Shown here one piece after another: positions 24,878-32,981 of a stretch of DNA of 64,000 bases (within the stretch, counting starts at the first letter, position 1; the number at the start of each line of letters is the position of its first letter). The notes below the pieces were generated by a model that was not told where the DNA came from, searched no databases, and saw only the letters and a list, made by a program, of their open reading frames with translations. The stretch is from NCBI GenBank assembly GCA_905339215.1, contig CAJPFN010000024.1:62001-126000 (forward strand), given 5' to 3'. This stretch comes from Rhizobiaceae bacterium (GTDB lineage Bacteria > Pseudomonadota > Alphaproteobacteria > Rhizobiales > Rhizobiaceae). The translations under genes and the position numbers were made by a program.

Positions 24878-25748
24878 CACGATCGGGAACCGGAGACGGA
24901 GCAATGCCGGCCTTCTCCTCGGCGCGATGATCCTGACGCTGTCTTTTCCGCTCGGATCTTCGGCTCTGGCTCAGGACACAGATGTCGTCGGTCGTGTGAA
25001 TGGCCAGGATATCACGGCGGACGACCTTGCCCTCGCCGAGCAGATGTACGGGCCGCAGCTCGCCCAGATGCCGCCTGATGCGAGGCGTTCCATCCTGGTC
25101 GACGCACTGATCGACATGAAGATCGTGTCAGCCGCTGCCCGTGCGGCAAACGTTACCGGGCAGGACGCCTACAAGAGGCAGCTGGCGTTTCTGGAAGATC
25201 AGACGCTGCGCACCCTTTTCCTGGAACAACAGGTGGAAGAAGCGGTGACCGACAGCGTCGTCAGGGCTACCTATGACGAACAGGCGGCAAGGGTTCCGCC
25301 GGTTACCGAGCGTCGGCTTCGCCATATCTTGCTTGGCAGCGAGGGCGATGCCGTCGAGGTCATTGAGGCGCTGAAGGGGGGAAAGGCGTTCGTGGAACTG
25401 GCGCAGGAGCGCTCGGCCGACGAAGTCTCCAGGGTCAAGGGCGGAGACCTCGGCTTTGTGGCGGAAGGCCAGGTCTTGCCGGAGATCGATGCGGCGGCCG
25501 CGAAGCTGAAGCCTGGTGAATACACGCAGACGCCGGTTGCAAGCGCCTTCGGATTTCATGTCGTTCTGCTCGAGGAAACCCGAAATCGTCCGGCCCCGGC
25601 GTTTGAGTCCGTGGCGCCGCAGATACGACAAGCTCTGAAAGCCGCCGAGGAGAGGCGGATCATTGCTGAACTCAAGGAAGGTGCGAAGATAGAAAAGCTC
25701 GTTCCCGACGTCGCTCCTCCCCGGGGTGAGGACGGTCATGAACACTGA
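24870..25748 (+). CDS. Periplasmic parvulin-type peptidyl-prolyl isomerase (PrsA/SurA-like)
   Basis: This 292-residue protein has a signal peptide (MILTLSFPLGSSALAQ) and a SurA-like N-terminal helical domain (VNGQDITADDLALAEQMYG). The rotamase domain is RRLRHILLGS...KGGDLGFVAEGQVLPEIDAA...ASAFGFHVVLLEE. The conserved parvulin His/Gly pattern is present. It ends in an EDGHEH tail. Its reading frame overlaps the DsbA gene (8 bp) and the following L,D-transpeptidase gene, which indicates tight translational coupling. Confidence 0.92.
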   Translation: MNSTIGNRRRSNAGLLLGAMILTLSFPLGSSALAQDTDVVGRVNGQDITADDLALAEQMYGPQLAQMPPDARRSILVDALIDMKIVSAAARAANVTGQDAYKRQLAFLEDQTLRTLFLEQQVEEAVTDSVVRATYDEQAARVPPVTERRLRHILLGSEGDAVEVIEALKGGKAFVELAQERSADEVSRVKGGDLGFVAEGQVLPEIDAAAAKLKPGEYTQTPVASAFGFHVVLLEETRNRPAPAFESVAPQIRQALKAAEERRIIAELKEGAKIEKLVPDVAPPRGEDGHEH

Positions 25749-26343
25749 GCCGAAAAGAATTGATGATGGTTCGGTGGGACGGATCGACAGGCGAATGCTC
25801 GTCCTCGGGATGTTCGCGCTGCTCGCGGTGCCCGGTCAGGCCCTTGCACACACCGCAAGGCGCAAGTTCGTGCTGGAAGAACGCTTCCTGCCACAGAACG
25901 TAAGATCGCCATATGACTACCCGGCAGGAACGATCGTGGTGGTTCCACGCGAGAAGTATCTGTACCTTGTCGGTGGTGCAGGCTCTGCCCGACGATACGG
26001 CATCGGTGTCGGCAAGGCGGGACTTGCTTTTACCGGCTCGGCCGTGATCGGCAGGAAGGCAAAATGGCCGTCCTGGCGCCCGACGGACAACATGATCCGC
26101 CGAGATCCGGGGAAATATGCCCGCTACGCAGGCGGTGTCCCCGGCGGACCCAACAACCCGTTAGGATCCCGAGCTCTCTACCTTTACCGGAATAATCGCG
26201 ACACACTGTATCGTATCCACGGAACGACGGAGCCCTGGACCATCGGCAAGTCTGTTTCCAATGGCTGCATCAGGATGGTGAACGAGCATGTCGAGGATCT
26301 TTATGAGCGTGTGCCCGTAGGAGCCAGAGTCGTCGTGGTGTGA
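25738..26343 (+). CDS. L,D-transpeptidase (YkuD/ErfK family)
   Basis: This protein of about 201 residues has a signal segment (RRMLVLGMFALLAVPGQALA) and a YkuD domain with HGTTEPWTIGKSVSNGCIRM containing the catalytic His and Cys. The ATG at 25738 is favoured by GAGGA six bases upstream; it overlaps the parvulin gene by 11 bp. It is the third L,D-transpeptidase-type protein in 5 kb. It should make peptidoglycan 3-3 links or attach outer-membrane proteins, as known for alphaproteobacteria. Confidence 0.92.
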   Translation: MNTEPKRIDDGSVGRIDRRMLVLGMFALLAVPGQALAHTARRKFVLEERFLPQNVRSPYDYPAGTIVVVPREKYLYLVGGAGSARRYGIGVGKAGLAFTGSAVIGRKAKWPSWRPTDNMIRRDPGKYARYAGGVPGGPNNPLGSRALYLYRNNRDTLYRIHGTTEPWTIGKSVSNGCIRMVNEHVEDLYERVPVGARVVVV

Positions 26344-27401
26344 TGGAAAAGCGCGTCCTTGTCGTTGGGGCCGGCCAGACCGGTCTTGCGACCGGGTACT
26401 ATCTCAAGGAGGCTGGTCTGCAGTTCACCATCGTCGAAAGGCATCGGCGGGTGGGAGACAACTGGCGTGTCCGGTACGACTCGCTCACCTTGTTCACGCC
26501 ACGTCAGTTCAGCGCCCTACCGGGACTGGACCTGGCGGGAAACCGGGAACTCTATGCGAGCCGCGACGAGTTCGCCGACTATCTTGAAGCATATGCTACA
26601 CGCTTCCGACTGCCGATCCGGCTTGGTCGACGTCTGATCCGCCTCTCGAAGGCTGGAGACGACGGTTTTGAAGCTGCATTGGATGACGGGTCACGTATCA
26701 ACGCAAGCGAGGTGATCGTCGCGACCGGAGCGTTCCAGGTCGCGCTTGTGCCGAAGGTGGCAGCGCAGTTCGGACACGAAGTGCTCCAGCTGACCACCGA
26801 AACCTACCGCAATCCGAACCAACTGCCCGACGGTCCGGTCCTGGTGGTCGGAGATGGAGCAAGCGGCCGGGATATCGCTGTGGAAGCGCGACAAAGGCAG
26901 TCCGTCATGCTGGCGACGGGCAAGCCTCGCAAGCTCTTTCCCGAGCGAGTGCTTGGCAAGTCCATCTGGTGGTGGCTCAACCTGTTTGGCGTACTGAGAG
27001 CCCCCGCGGAGTCGCGGATTGGCAGAAAGCTTAGACAATCCGATGCGTTTCCTGACCGTGACCGGAGCATCGAGAGCCTGGCGAAGCGCGGCATCCGGGT
27101 GCTGCCACGTCTCATTGAAGCAAGCGGTGAAGCGGCCCGGTTTGCCGACGGCACGTCGGCGGACATCCGGACGGTTATATGGGCGGTCGGCTATCGGGAC
27201 GATACAACATGGCTCGATATCGAAGACGCCAAGGCGCATGACGGAGCATTCCTGCACGAGGCGGGTAGCTCACCGGTGAAAGGCATCTACTTTGTCGGGC
27301 GGCCTTGGCAACGCAATCGAGCATCGGCGCTCATCATGGGTGCGGGACCAGACGGCGAGATTGTTGTCCAGCGATTGCTGTCGGACAGAGCGAAGCCATA
27401 G
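26343..27401 (+). CDS. FAD/NAD(P)-dependent flavoprotein monooxygenase-like protein
   Basis: This protein of about 352 residues has a FAD-binding GAGQTG motif at the N-terminus and a second dinucleotide motif (VVGDGASGRDIAVEA) in the middle. The ATGAF segment and IWAVGYRDDTTWLD complete the pattern of CzcO/flavin-monooxygenase-type proteins. Related proteins are annotated CzcO because they lie in metal-resistance regions; their reaction is not established. The ATG overlaps the preceding stop (TGATG). It is the last gene of the operon, followed by a strong terminator. Confidence 0.85.
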   Translation: MEKRVLVVGAGQTGLATGYYLKEAGLQFTIVERHRRVGDNWRVRYDSLTLFTPRQFSALPGLDLAGNRELYASRDEFADYLEAYATRFRLPIRLGRRLIRLSKAGDDGFEAALDDGSRINASEVIVATGAFQVALVPKVAAQFGHEVLQLTTETYRNPNQLPDGPVLVVGDGASGRDIAVEARQRQSVMLATGKPRKLFPERVLGKSIWWWLNLFGVLRAPAESRIGRKLRQSDAFPDRDRSIESLAKRGIRVLPRLIEASGEAARFADGTSADIRTVIWAVGYRDDTTWLDIEDAKAHDGAFLHEAGSSPVKGIYFVGRPWQRNRASALIMGAGPDGEIVVQRLLSDRAKP

Positions 27402-27406
27402 TCGTC

Positions 27407-27450
27407 AAGCGTCGAAACATCGTACTCAAGGGGTTTCGACGCTTTTCTTC
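27407..27450 (+). terminator. Rho-independent terminator after the DsbA-parvulin-LDT-flavoprotein operon
   Basis: A perfect 12-bp stem, AAGCGTCGAAAC (27407-27418) and its complement GTTTCGACGCTT (27433-27444), encloses a 14-nt loop. It ends in a T-rich tract (CTTTTCTTC) only 6 bp after the flavoprotein stop. The convergent pseudoazurin gene ends at 27530, so it may also stop read-through from the other side. Confidence 0.85.
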
Positions 27451-27529
27451 CCAGAGATGGCAGCATGCAATTTCGTCACCGGATGTTCGTACGCTGCCAT
27501 CCACAATTACTGGCGCAATCCGGAATGGA

Positions 27530-27985
27530 TCAAGCCGCGGGAACTTCAGAAAGCAGCTCGTCGAACCGCTTTTTTGCTTTTGGCGGATGCTTGACTGCCC
27601 TGGCTTCATCCAGGTTGCTTGGCGTCCCTACGGCGATAAGCATCACCATCCCCATTCCGTAGTGCGGGACACATTTTACGCCATAGACGCCCTCCTTCTC
27701 AATGGTAATGGTGATCTCTTCATTCAGCTTGCCTTTGAACGGGAGCGCATTTTCCGGCAGCATCCCTTTTATGCTCTCGGCGTTGTGGGACTTGTCGGTT
27801 GGAAAGAAGGTTACGGTATCACCGGGGGAAGCAGCCACGAAGTCCGGCTCGTACACCATTGCGCCCTTCTTCCCTTTGTTCAGCATCTGGACCTTATGGT
27901 TGACACTGGTCTGTGCTCGCGCGGGCAGTGCCGCCAGAGCCGCAAAGGCCGTTGTGCCGGCCAGCATTTCGCGTCTCGTTAACAT
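27530..27985 (-). CDS. Pseudoazurin (type-1 copper cupredoxin)
   Basis: This 151-residue periplasmic electron carrier has signal MLAGTTAFAALAALPARA and a mature protein of about 125 residues. The blue-copper ligands are visible: His in TDKSHNAES, Cys and His in VKCVPHYG, and Met in MGMVM. Pseudoazurins donate electrons to nitrite or nitrous-oxide reductase or handle periplasmic copper. No such reductase is encoded here. It is the last gene of the minus-strand operon starting with the zinc-ribbon protein. Confidence 0.93.
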   Translation of the reverse strand: MLTRREMLAGTTAFAALAALPARAQTSVNHKVQMLNKGKKGAMVYEPDFVAASPGDTVTFFPTDKSHNAESIKGMLPENALPFKGKLNEEITITIEKEGVYGVKCVPHYGMGMVMLIAVGTPSNLDEARAVKHPPKAKKRFDELLSEVPAA

Positions 27986-28004
27986 ATTGAGCTCCTTTCT
28001 CTTT

Positions 28005-28799
28005 CTATTGACGGGAAACCCGTTCCCCTTCCCAACACATCACGGTCAGGTTTTGCTTATTGATGAGAGCTGTATGGGCGTCTGCCGCCACATGCGGTTC
28101 GGACGCTGATGTCACCTTCGGATCAACCCGAGTACGTGAAATCCGATAGACCGACGCCGGCGGCAGGTTCCACATGACGGTCCCAAGCAAACTTGCCTCC
28201 AGGCCCAGCCTCTCAAGTATGGCGTGCGCAATCGGGCACCGAGCGCCATAGGTGAATTGATAGAGATTGCCGCTGGGCCCGAGCCTGCGCGCCACGCCCT
28301 CGACAATGCGAAATATCGTACGGGTGGGCATCGAAAGGAGTGGCAACCCACTGATAACTGCACTGTATGTGACATCTCTCCCGACGCCCGCCGCGGACAA
28401 GCGCGCCGCATTGCCCTGGACGATGCGAGCGCCAGGAAACCGGCGTGAGAGAAAGTTGGCAAATCTCTCGTCCAGTTCGACCAGCGTCAGTTGTTCCGGC
28501 ACCAAGCCACGTTTGAGGAGAGCCTCGGTGAAGACGCCGGTACCGGGTCCGAGTTCGAGAACTGACCCCGTGTCCTGGTCGATTGCCTGTGTCATCAAGC
28601 GGGCCAGAAACCTCCCTGAGGGGAGCACCGCCCCTACCATCAGGGGGTTGGCGAGCCACTGGCGCAGGAATGTCAAACGCTGCGGCATCTGATGCATCCA
28701 GCGCCAACCTTTCTTGCCAAGCGACATGGCATGGCGTGTCGGTTGCCGCTGATCCTCGGGTGCGACAGTGAGGCCGGGTTGGCGAGGTGCCTCAATCAA
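28005..28799 (-). CDS. Class I SAM-dependent methyltransferase (phospholipid N-methyltransferase PmtA-like)
   Basis: This protein of up to 264 residues has the SAM-binding glycine-rich loop VLELGPGTGVFTEALL, acidic end TLVELDERF, and the FLRQWLANPLMVGAVLPSG entrance. These are typical of the PmtA-type family that methylates phosphatidylethanolamine toward phosphatidylcholine. The true start may be internal (ATG near 28727, MSLGKKGW), since the first 24 residues are polar and unlike the family. Placement with envelope oxidoreductases is consistent with membrane-lipid remodelling under stress (inference). Confidence 0.82.
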   Translation of the reverse strand: MIEAPRQPGLTVAPEDQRQPTRHAMSLGKKGWRWMHQMPQRLTFLRQWLANPLMVGAVLPSGRFLARLMTQAIDQDTGSVLELGPGTGVFTEALLKRGLVPEQLTLVELDERFANFLSRRFPGARIVQGNAARLSAAGVGRDVTYSAVISGLPLLSMPTRTIFRIVEGVARRLGPSGNLYQFTYGARCPIAHAILERLGLEASLLGTVMWNLPPASVYRISRTRVDPKVTSASEPHVAADAHTALINKQNLTVMCWEGERVSRQ

Positions 28800-28862
28800 C
28801 GGTACCGAAATTGGATAGCAGGGTTGCCGTCCAAAGAGGCAGAGGATTGGTCTTCAGAGAAC

Positions 28863-29606
28863 TCATTTCTGGCGGACCGCTTCGATTGCATCGGCAAGCG
28901 GTTCCTTTCCAACGGCTCCCTCGATGATCTGATCTCCTACGACGAACGAAGGCGTCCCTGTCAGGCCGAGCCGCTGAGCCAGAGCGAGGTTTGCCGCGAT
29001 GATGGCCTCGATCGCTGGTGTAGCCATTTCTTCAGACAGCTTCTTGCGGTCGAGTCCCATCTCTTCGGTCAGGTCCAATGCCCGGCTAGCGTTTATCTGT
29101 CCTTGCATTTCCATCAATCTGACATGGAAATCACGCGCAGCGGCGTCGCCAGCAACGCGCTTCACGGACAGGGCCACTTTCGCGGCCTCGACCGAGCCCG
29201 GCCCAAGAATGGGAAAATCCTTCAAGACGATCCGCAACTTGGGATCCTCGGCGACAAGTGCCTTGACGTCAGGCGCCGCCCGCTTGCAATAGCCGCAGTT
29301 GAAGTCGAAGAATTCGACGAGCGTAGCATCCCCGTCCGGATTTCCCAAGATAACATCGTCGCTCGATCGGAGCAACGCATCCGTCTCGGCCACTATCGCT
29401 TGTGACCTGGCCTCGGCCTGAACTGCTTGGTTCCGCTTCTCAAGCTCCGCAAGTGCTTCCTCTATGATCTCCGGGTTTTGCATGATGTATTCGCGGACGA
29501 TCTTCTCGACCTCCGCGCGATCGGTCGATTGAGCATAGGTCGGCGAGGCCGTTGTCAACACGGCAATGGCGTACCACCCTAGCCGACCAATGCGCGCAGC
29601 CTTCAC
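28863..29606 (-). CDS. ScsC-like DsbA-family protein with N-terminal helical domain
   Basis: This 247-residue protein has signal WYAIAVLTTASPTYA and an N-terminal oligomerisation-type helical stretch (EKIVREYIMQNPEIIEEALAELEKR). A thioredoxin/DsbA domain follows with CGYC (FDFNCGYCKRAAP) and cis-Pro loop TGTPSFVVGD. This arrangement matches copper-sensitivity ScsC-type disulfide isomerases, which trimerise through the N-terminal helices and protect periplasmic thiols from copper. It lies between a zinc-ribbon protein and a methyltransferase in one operon. Confidence 0.9.
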   Translation of the reverse strand: MKAARIGRLGWYAIAVLTTASPTYAQSTDRAEVEKIVREYIMQNPEIIEEALAELEKRNQAVQAEARSQAIVAETDALLRSSDDVILGNPDGDATLVEFFDFNCGYCKRAAPDVKALVAEDPKLRIVLKDFPILGPGSVEAAKVALSVKRVAGDAAARDFHVRLMEMQGQINASRALDLTEEMGLDRKKLSEEMATPAIEAIIAANLALAQRLGLTGTPSFVVGDQIIEGAVGKEPLADAIEAVRQK

Positions 29607-29627
29607 GGTTCCGCTCCTGGTGGGGTG

Positions 29628-29987
29628 TCAGTCGAACAATCGGCCGAGGAACGAACCGTGCCTTCGACCATGGTGTCCGCCATGACGATCATGGTCGCTA
29701 TAGTCGCGGCGGTGATCTTCGCGGCAGTCATTCGATGTATTGCGTGAGACCGCTTGCGCACGGCCGCGACCGGCTTGTCCCTGGGCGTACTGGGCCTCTT
29801 CCACCGCGCTCCGTTCGACTATCTTGTCGAGTTCGCCGCGATCCAGCCACACGCCGCGACATTTCGGGCAGTAGTCGATTTCGATACCCTGACGCTCGCT
29901 CATAACGAGATCGACCCTGCAATGTGGACAAAGAACCCCGGTGGCTTTGTCGCCTGGTCCTAGCGAGTTGAGAAGCGTTCCTGACAT
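29628..29987 (-). CDS. zf-TFIIB (zinc-ribbon) domain protein
   Basis: This protein of about 119 residues has a zinc-ribbon: CPHCRVDLVMSER and YCPKCRGVWLDRGELDKI. The C-terminal region is Asp/His/Arg-rich (YSDHDRHGGHHGRRHGS) and could bind metals. Function is unknown, though such proteins occur widely next to redox and metal genes. ATG 29987 (MSGTLLNS) is preferred over 30017. It is the first gene after a MerR-type promoter (30035-30065). Confidence 0.85.
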   Translation of the reverse strand: MSGTLLNSLGPGDKATGVLCPHCRVDLVMSERQGIEIDYCPKCRGVWLDRGELDKIVERSAVEEAQYAQGQAGRGRAQAVSRNTSNDCREDHRRDYSDHDRHGGHHGRRHGSFLGRLFD

Positions 29988-30034
29988 CGCGATATCCAAC
30001 CTATTTGAGTGCACCAATGCACCCCGCTAACAGG

Positions 30035-30065
30035 AAGGTAGGACCTCGAGCAGGTTGAGGTTCAA
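30035..30065 (-). promoter_or_regulatory. MerR-family-type promoter/operator P4 (before zinc-ribbon/ScsC operon)
   Basis: Minus strand: -35 TTGAAC (30060-30065), a 19-nt spacer starting CTCAACCTGC with GAG at positions 13-15, and -10 TACCTT (30035-30040). The dyad ACCTC-N9-GAGGT is perfect at its ends. It lies about 48 bp upstream of the ATG at 29987. Confidence 0.78.
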
Positions 30066-30140
30066 GTGTTCAAATGTCGCAGCTCCCTTTTGGAAAGCGA
30101 CGCCGCTAAACTATCGCGTGGCCACGATTTCAAGCGTTTT

Positions 30141-30700
30141 TCACATCAGCGACAGGTGTTCGAGCAGGATCATCGTCCCCAAGCCGCAAAGTGCAAGACC
30201 TGCAATCAGTTCGGCTAGCCTGCCGAGGCGATGGCCAATTAGCCTCCCGACAAGCATGCCGCCCGAGGACAACACGAAGGTGGCAAGCCCTATTGCTACC
30301 GCGACGATGACGATGCTGACCTGAAGAAACGCGAGAGAGATACCCACTGCCATGGCGTCGATGCTGGTTCCTACCGCCGTCGCCATCAGGGCAGCGACGA
30401 TCTTCCCTTGGGCGGGTTATCCGTAGAACCCCACATTGCCGCGTAGAGCATATGAATGCCGACGCCCGCGAGGAGGGCGAAGGCGATCCAATGATCGACA
30501 GCCTGCACAAAGCGGCTGGCTGCAACGCCGGCAATCCAACCGAGAATGGGCGTTGTCGCCTCGACAATGCCGAAGATCAAACCTGTCCGTAGCGTGTCTC
30601 TCAGGGGCGGCGAGCCGATGGCGGCCCCTCGTCCGACAGAGACTGCAAAGGCATCGATCGACATGCTCAGGGCGAGCACGGCAATAGTGAACGGCGACAT
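30141..30700 (-). pseudogene. mntP: mntP manganese efflux pump, interrupted by a single frameshift
   Basis: The first half (start 30700: [25 protein letters not shown]) and second half ([22 protein letters not shown]... to 30141) are the two repeats of MntP, each with the conserved SIDA motif. They are read in different frames, the shift falling near 30390-30420. The span is 560 nt, one less than 187 codons, so a single-base deletion explains it. Without it the protein would have the usual length of about 186. MntP exports Mn2+ at the inner membrane. A yybP-ykoY riboswitch and promoter precede it intact. A sequencing error cannot be excluded. Confidence 0.88.
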
Positions 30701-30755
30701 TGGACAACGATCCCGACGGACATCTACCTGGGCGCAAACCCTGCTCGTCCGCATA

Positions 30756-30866
30756 GGAGCAGTGGCGCCACAGTCTTGTCTGGCAGGTGAACCGGCTGAC
30801 CGCGCCATGCGCATGTGCGCAAGCCTGTTGACACGGTCCCGCGCGGGCGCGGTGACTACTCCCTGA
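30756..30866 (-). promoter_or_regulatory. yybP-ykoY (manganese) riboswitch upstream of mntP
   Basis: On the minus strand the leader reads AGGGAGTAG near its 5' end (about 30857-30866), then GTGTCAACAGGC, a GCGCA-rich hairpin, and CCTGCCAGACAAGACTG. It closes with CACTGCTCC (around 30756-30764), which pairs with GGGAGTAG to form the P1 stem. These are the conserved blocks of the yybP-ykoY class, known to sense Mn2+ and commonly found before mntP. The leader ends about 55 nt before the mntP ATG, allowing control of translation. Confidence 0.85.
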
Positions 30867-30874
30867 TTGGCCGG

Positions 30875-30903
30875 GAGATAGGAGCGCGGATTCAAAACGT
30901 CAA
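30875..30903 (-). promoter_or_regulatory. Sigma70-type promoter of the riboswitch-mntP transcript
   Basis: Minus strand: TTGACG (30898-30903), 17-nt spacer, TATCTC (30875-30880). This places the predicted start just before the riboswitch P1 stem, the expected position for a riboswitch leader. Confidence 0.6.
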
Positions 30904-31002
30904 ATTAATTCAGCTAGATGAGCACTTGATACTCATTGCATCTGGCCGGGCTTGGCGTGAAGCGGGGCGCCGTCGACGCAGCACTACACGGAGCGGGCCA
31001 GC

Positions 31003-31623
31003 CTACAATGGGAGTTGCCAGCCAGAGATCACCGCGGCTTGGCGCAGTTCTTCAAGCACTTCGATCCCGACGATGGCGACAAGGAACCACATGACTTCGG
31101 TCAACGACCGTACAAATGCCCGAGAGTGGACAACGACGGTGTCTTCGCTTTCTGGCAAATCGAGGCGAGGAAAGAAGCGAGGAACTCTCGCCATGTACAG
31201 CAGGTAATCCGGCCCAAAGAGGGACAGCAACCGCCTTTCCTCATTCCTGATTACCGGTCGATAGTAAACCAGGAATGCGACCGCGCTAATGATCATCAAG
31301 ACAATGTTCTGAGCCGCAAGGCACACGCCGACGAGCCCGAGAAAGGAGAAGAAATAGAGAGGATTGCGGGCAAGGGAATACGGACCGCTTTGGCAGAGGT
31401 CCAGATCTTTACGACCTCCAATATGTAGAGTGCACCAGAGCCTTCCCAGAACGGCAGCAAACACCAGAAAGACTCCGAGAAACTCGATCAGGCTGTAGCC
31501 CAGCGTTTCAAAGCCTTGCGGCTGCGTTGCGATTAGCATCGCCAGCCAAGCTAGTGCCACCAGCCACGTTACAAAAATCCTCTTGCGCTCGACTGGGGAT
31601 TTCGTACCAATTGTCCCTAACAA
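31003..31623 (-). CDS. Isoprenylcysteine carboxylmethyltransferase-like (ICMT/PEMT) membrane protein
   Basis: This 206-residue protein has four to five membrane helices and the ICMT-type catalytic region: GPYSLARNPLYFFSFLGLVG, then VIRNEERRLLSLFGPDYLLYMARVPRFFP. The RNP-Y and NEE-L-x-x-x-F-G-x-x-Y pattern is typical of the isoprenylcysteine methyltransferase/phospholipid methyltransferase superfamily, including NnrU-like bacterial relatives. The bacterial substrate is uncertain. It lies 4 bp after the SleB-type hydrolase gene, so it is probably co-transcribed. Confidence 0.85.
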   Translation of the reverse strand: MLGTIGTKSPVERKRIFVTWLVALAWLAMLIATQPQGFETLGYSLIEFLGVFLVFAAVLGRLWCTLHIGGRKDLDLCQSGPYSLARNPLYFFSFLGLVGVCLAAQNIVLMIISAVAFLVYYRPVIRNEERRLLSLFGPDYLLYMARVPRFFPRLDLPESEDTVVVHSRAFVRSLTEVMWFLVAIVGIEVLEELRQAAVISGWQLPL

Positions 31624-31627
31624 TGAT

Positions 31628-32803
31628 CTAACTCCACCCCCCGCCGAATGTGCGGTAAAAGATATGTGAACCGATCTGGGTCATGCGCTCCATGGAGCGA
31701 GCCCAACGCGGGCTGACGTAGGTGGCGTTGTAATGGGTCGATGACGCCACTTCAGGTAAGAATATCTTCCCGCCGGCGACTGCCATGGCCACATCCTTTG
31801 CCAGACGATACGCGCGTCGATCTGCAATGACGTCCGGAATGCCGTCGCAGGCAAAGGAGAACTGGCATTTGTTGATCCAGCTGTCATTTTGATAAACTAC
31901 GTCACAGACGCTTGCGGGATATGCAGGATTGCGCACCCGATTGAGAATGACTTGCGCGACAGCGGCCTGCCCCCTCACCTCTTCGCCCCGAGCCTCGAAA
32001 TAGATTGCGGTGGCAAGGCACTTTTGCTCGGCTGTCGAGAAGACGGATTTCGGTAGAGGCTGCTTCATCCAATCGTGGTCACCTTCCGTCGTGGGCGGAA
32101 CGAAGCGACCGGCTGTCTCGTCGATGCCGAGCAAAGCTGCGAAGGCATTGGAAGATGCGTGAAACTCATCCTTTGGGGCGTAGGCCGTGGCCAGGATGTC
32201 GGCGCCATCGTTGTTGACCAGGTCGGCGAGCGCCGCCGGCACACCGGCCAGACGGTCGTCTGCTGGGCTATGAAACGTAGACAGGCCCGCCTCCATTTCG
32301 GGATCTGCCTGTTTTGAAAAGCCCCGCAGAAAGTATGACGCGTCGGTCCCCGACGAAAGTAGCCGCGAAGCCAATGCGCGCTCGCCAACCGGGGTCTCCA
32401 GGTTTTTCCGATACGCTACGCTGACCAGCCGTGGTTTCTTTGCTTCTTCAACCACCCGCTGGAACGCGGAAGAAACCTCTCGATCCGCCCGCAAATTGAC
32501 CCGTTGACCGCCGAGCACCAGATCCAGGTTTTCGACATCGCCAGGAATAGCGGCACCGGGCAGCCGGAGCTCCTTCAGATGAGAGCAGGTGTCGGCCTGC
32601 TCGACATATACCGCCCAGCGATCCGGCCCGGGAGCGATTCCTAACTCGGATTTGGTGCCCTGGATCCCCGTGGGCGATGCGAAGCCGAACACGAACCAAC
32701 TTGCGCCGAGAATCGCGAGCACACGCCGATGGCCGTTCGATGATCGTCGCTCGAAAGCGGCTTTCGATTTGGACCGCAATATCTCATTCTCCGGATGCCC
32801 CAC
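31628..32803 (-). CDS. SleB-type cell wall hydrolase (Hydrolase_2)
   Basis: This protein of up to 391 residues has a hydrophobic anchor near residues 28-45 (VLAILGASWFVFGFASPTG) and a long variable periplasmic stretch. The C-terminal SleB domain reads CLATAIYFEARGEEVRGQAAVAQVILNR...YPASVCDVVYQ...CQFSFACDG...THYNA. The Glu in YFEARGE is the likely catalytic residue of this lytic transglycosylase-like fold. The start is uncertain: GTG 32803 lacks a clear RBS and a TTG a few codons downstream has GGAG upstream. It acts on peptidoglycan, fitting the L,D-transpeptidases nearby. Confidence 0.88.
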   Translation of the reverse strand: MGHPENEILRSKSKAAFERRSSNGHRRVLAILGASWFVFGFASPTGIQGTKSELGIAPGPDRWAVYVEQADTCSHLKELRLPGAAIPGDVENLDLVLGGQRVNLRADREVSSAFQRVVEEAKKPRLVSVAYRKNLETPVGERALASRLLSSGTDASYFLRGFSKQADPEMEAGLSTFHSPADDRLAGVPAALADLVNNDGADILATAYAPKDEFHASSNAFAALLGIDETAGRFVPPTTEGDHDWMKQPLPKSVFSTAEQKCLATAIYFEARGEEVRGQAAVAQVILNRVRNPAYPASVCDVVYQNDSWINKCQFSFACDGIPDVIADRRAYRLAKDVAMAVAGGKIFLPEVASSTHYNATYVSPRWARSMERMTQIGSHIFYRTFGGGWS

Positions 32804-32981
32804 GCAGAAGGAGAATCGAGTGTTAACCTTGATGGAACGTTAACACTACTGCGACTGCGCGTCGCAATGTCACGGCAGGCTTCTGCGGGCTCCCATTGAA
32901 CCTCATGTCGCTTGAGCATTTAGACCGACACGCGAATGGGGTGAATCTGGGATTGTAGTCGACAGAGGAAGGACGACAGCC

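Noticed and set aside
26691-27257. Minus-strand frame of 188 codons inside the flavoprotein gene
   Set aside because: It is antisense to a gene with two intact dinucleotide-binding motifs.
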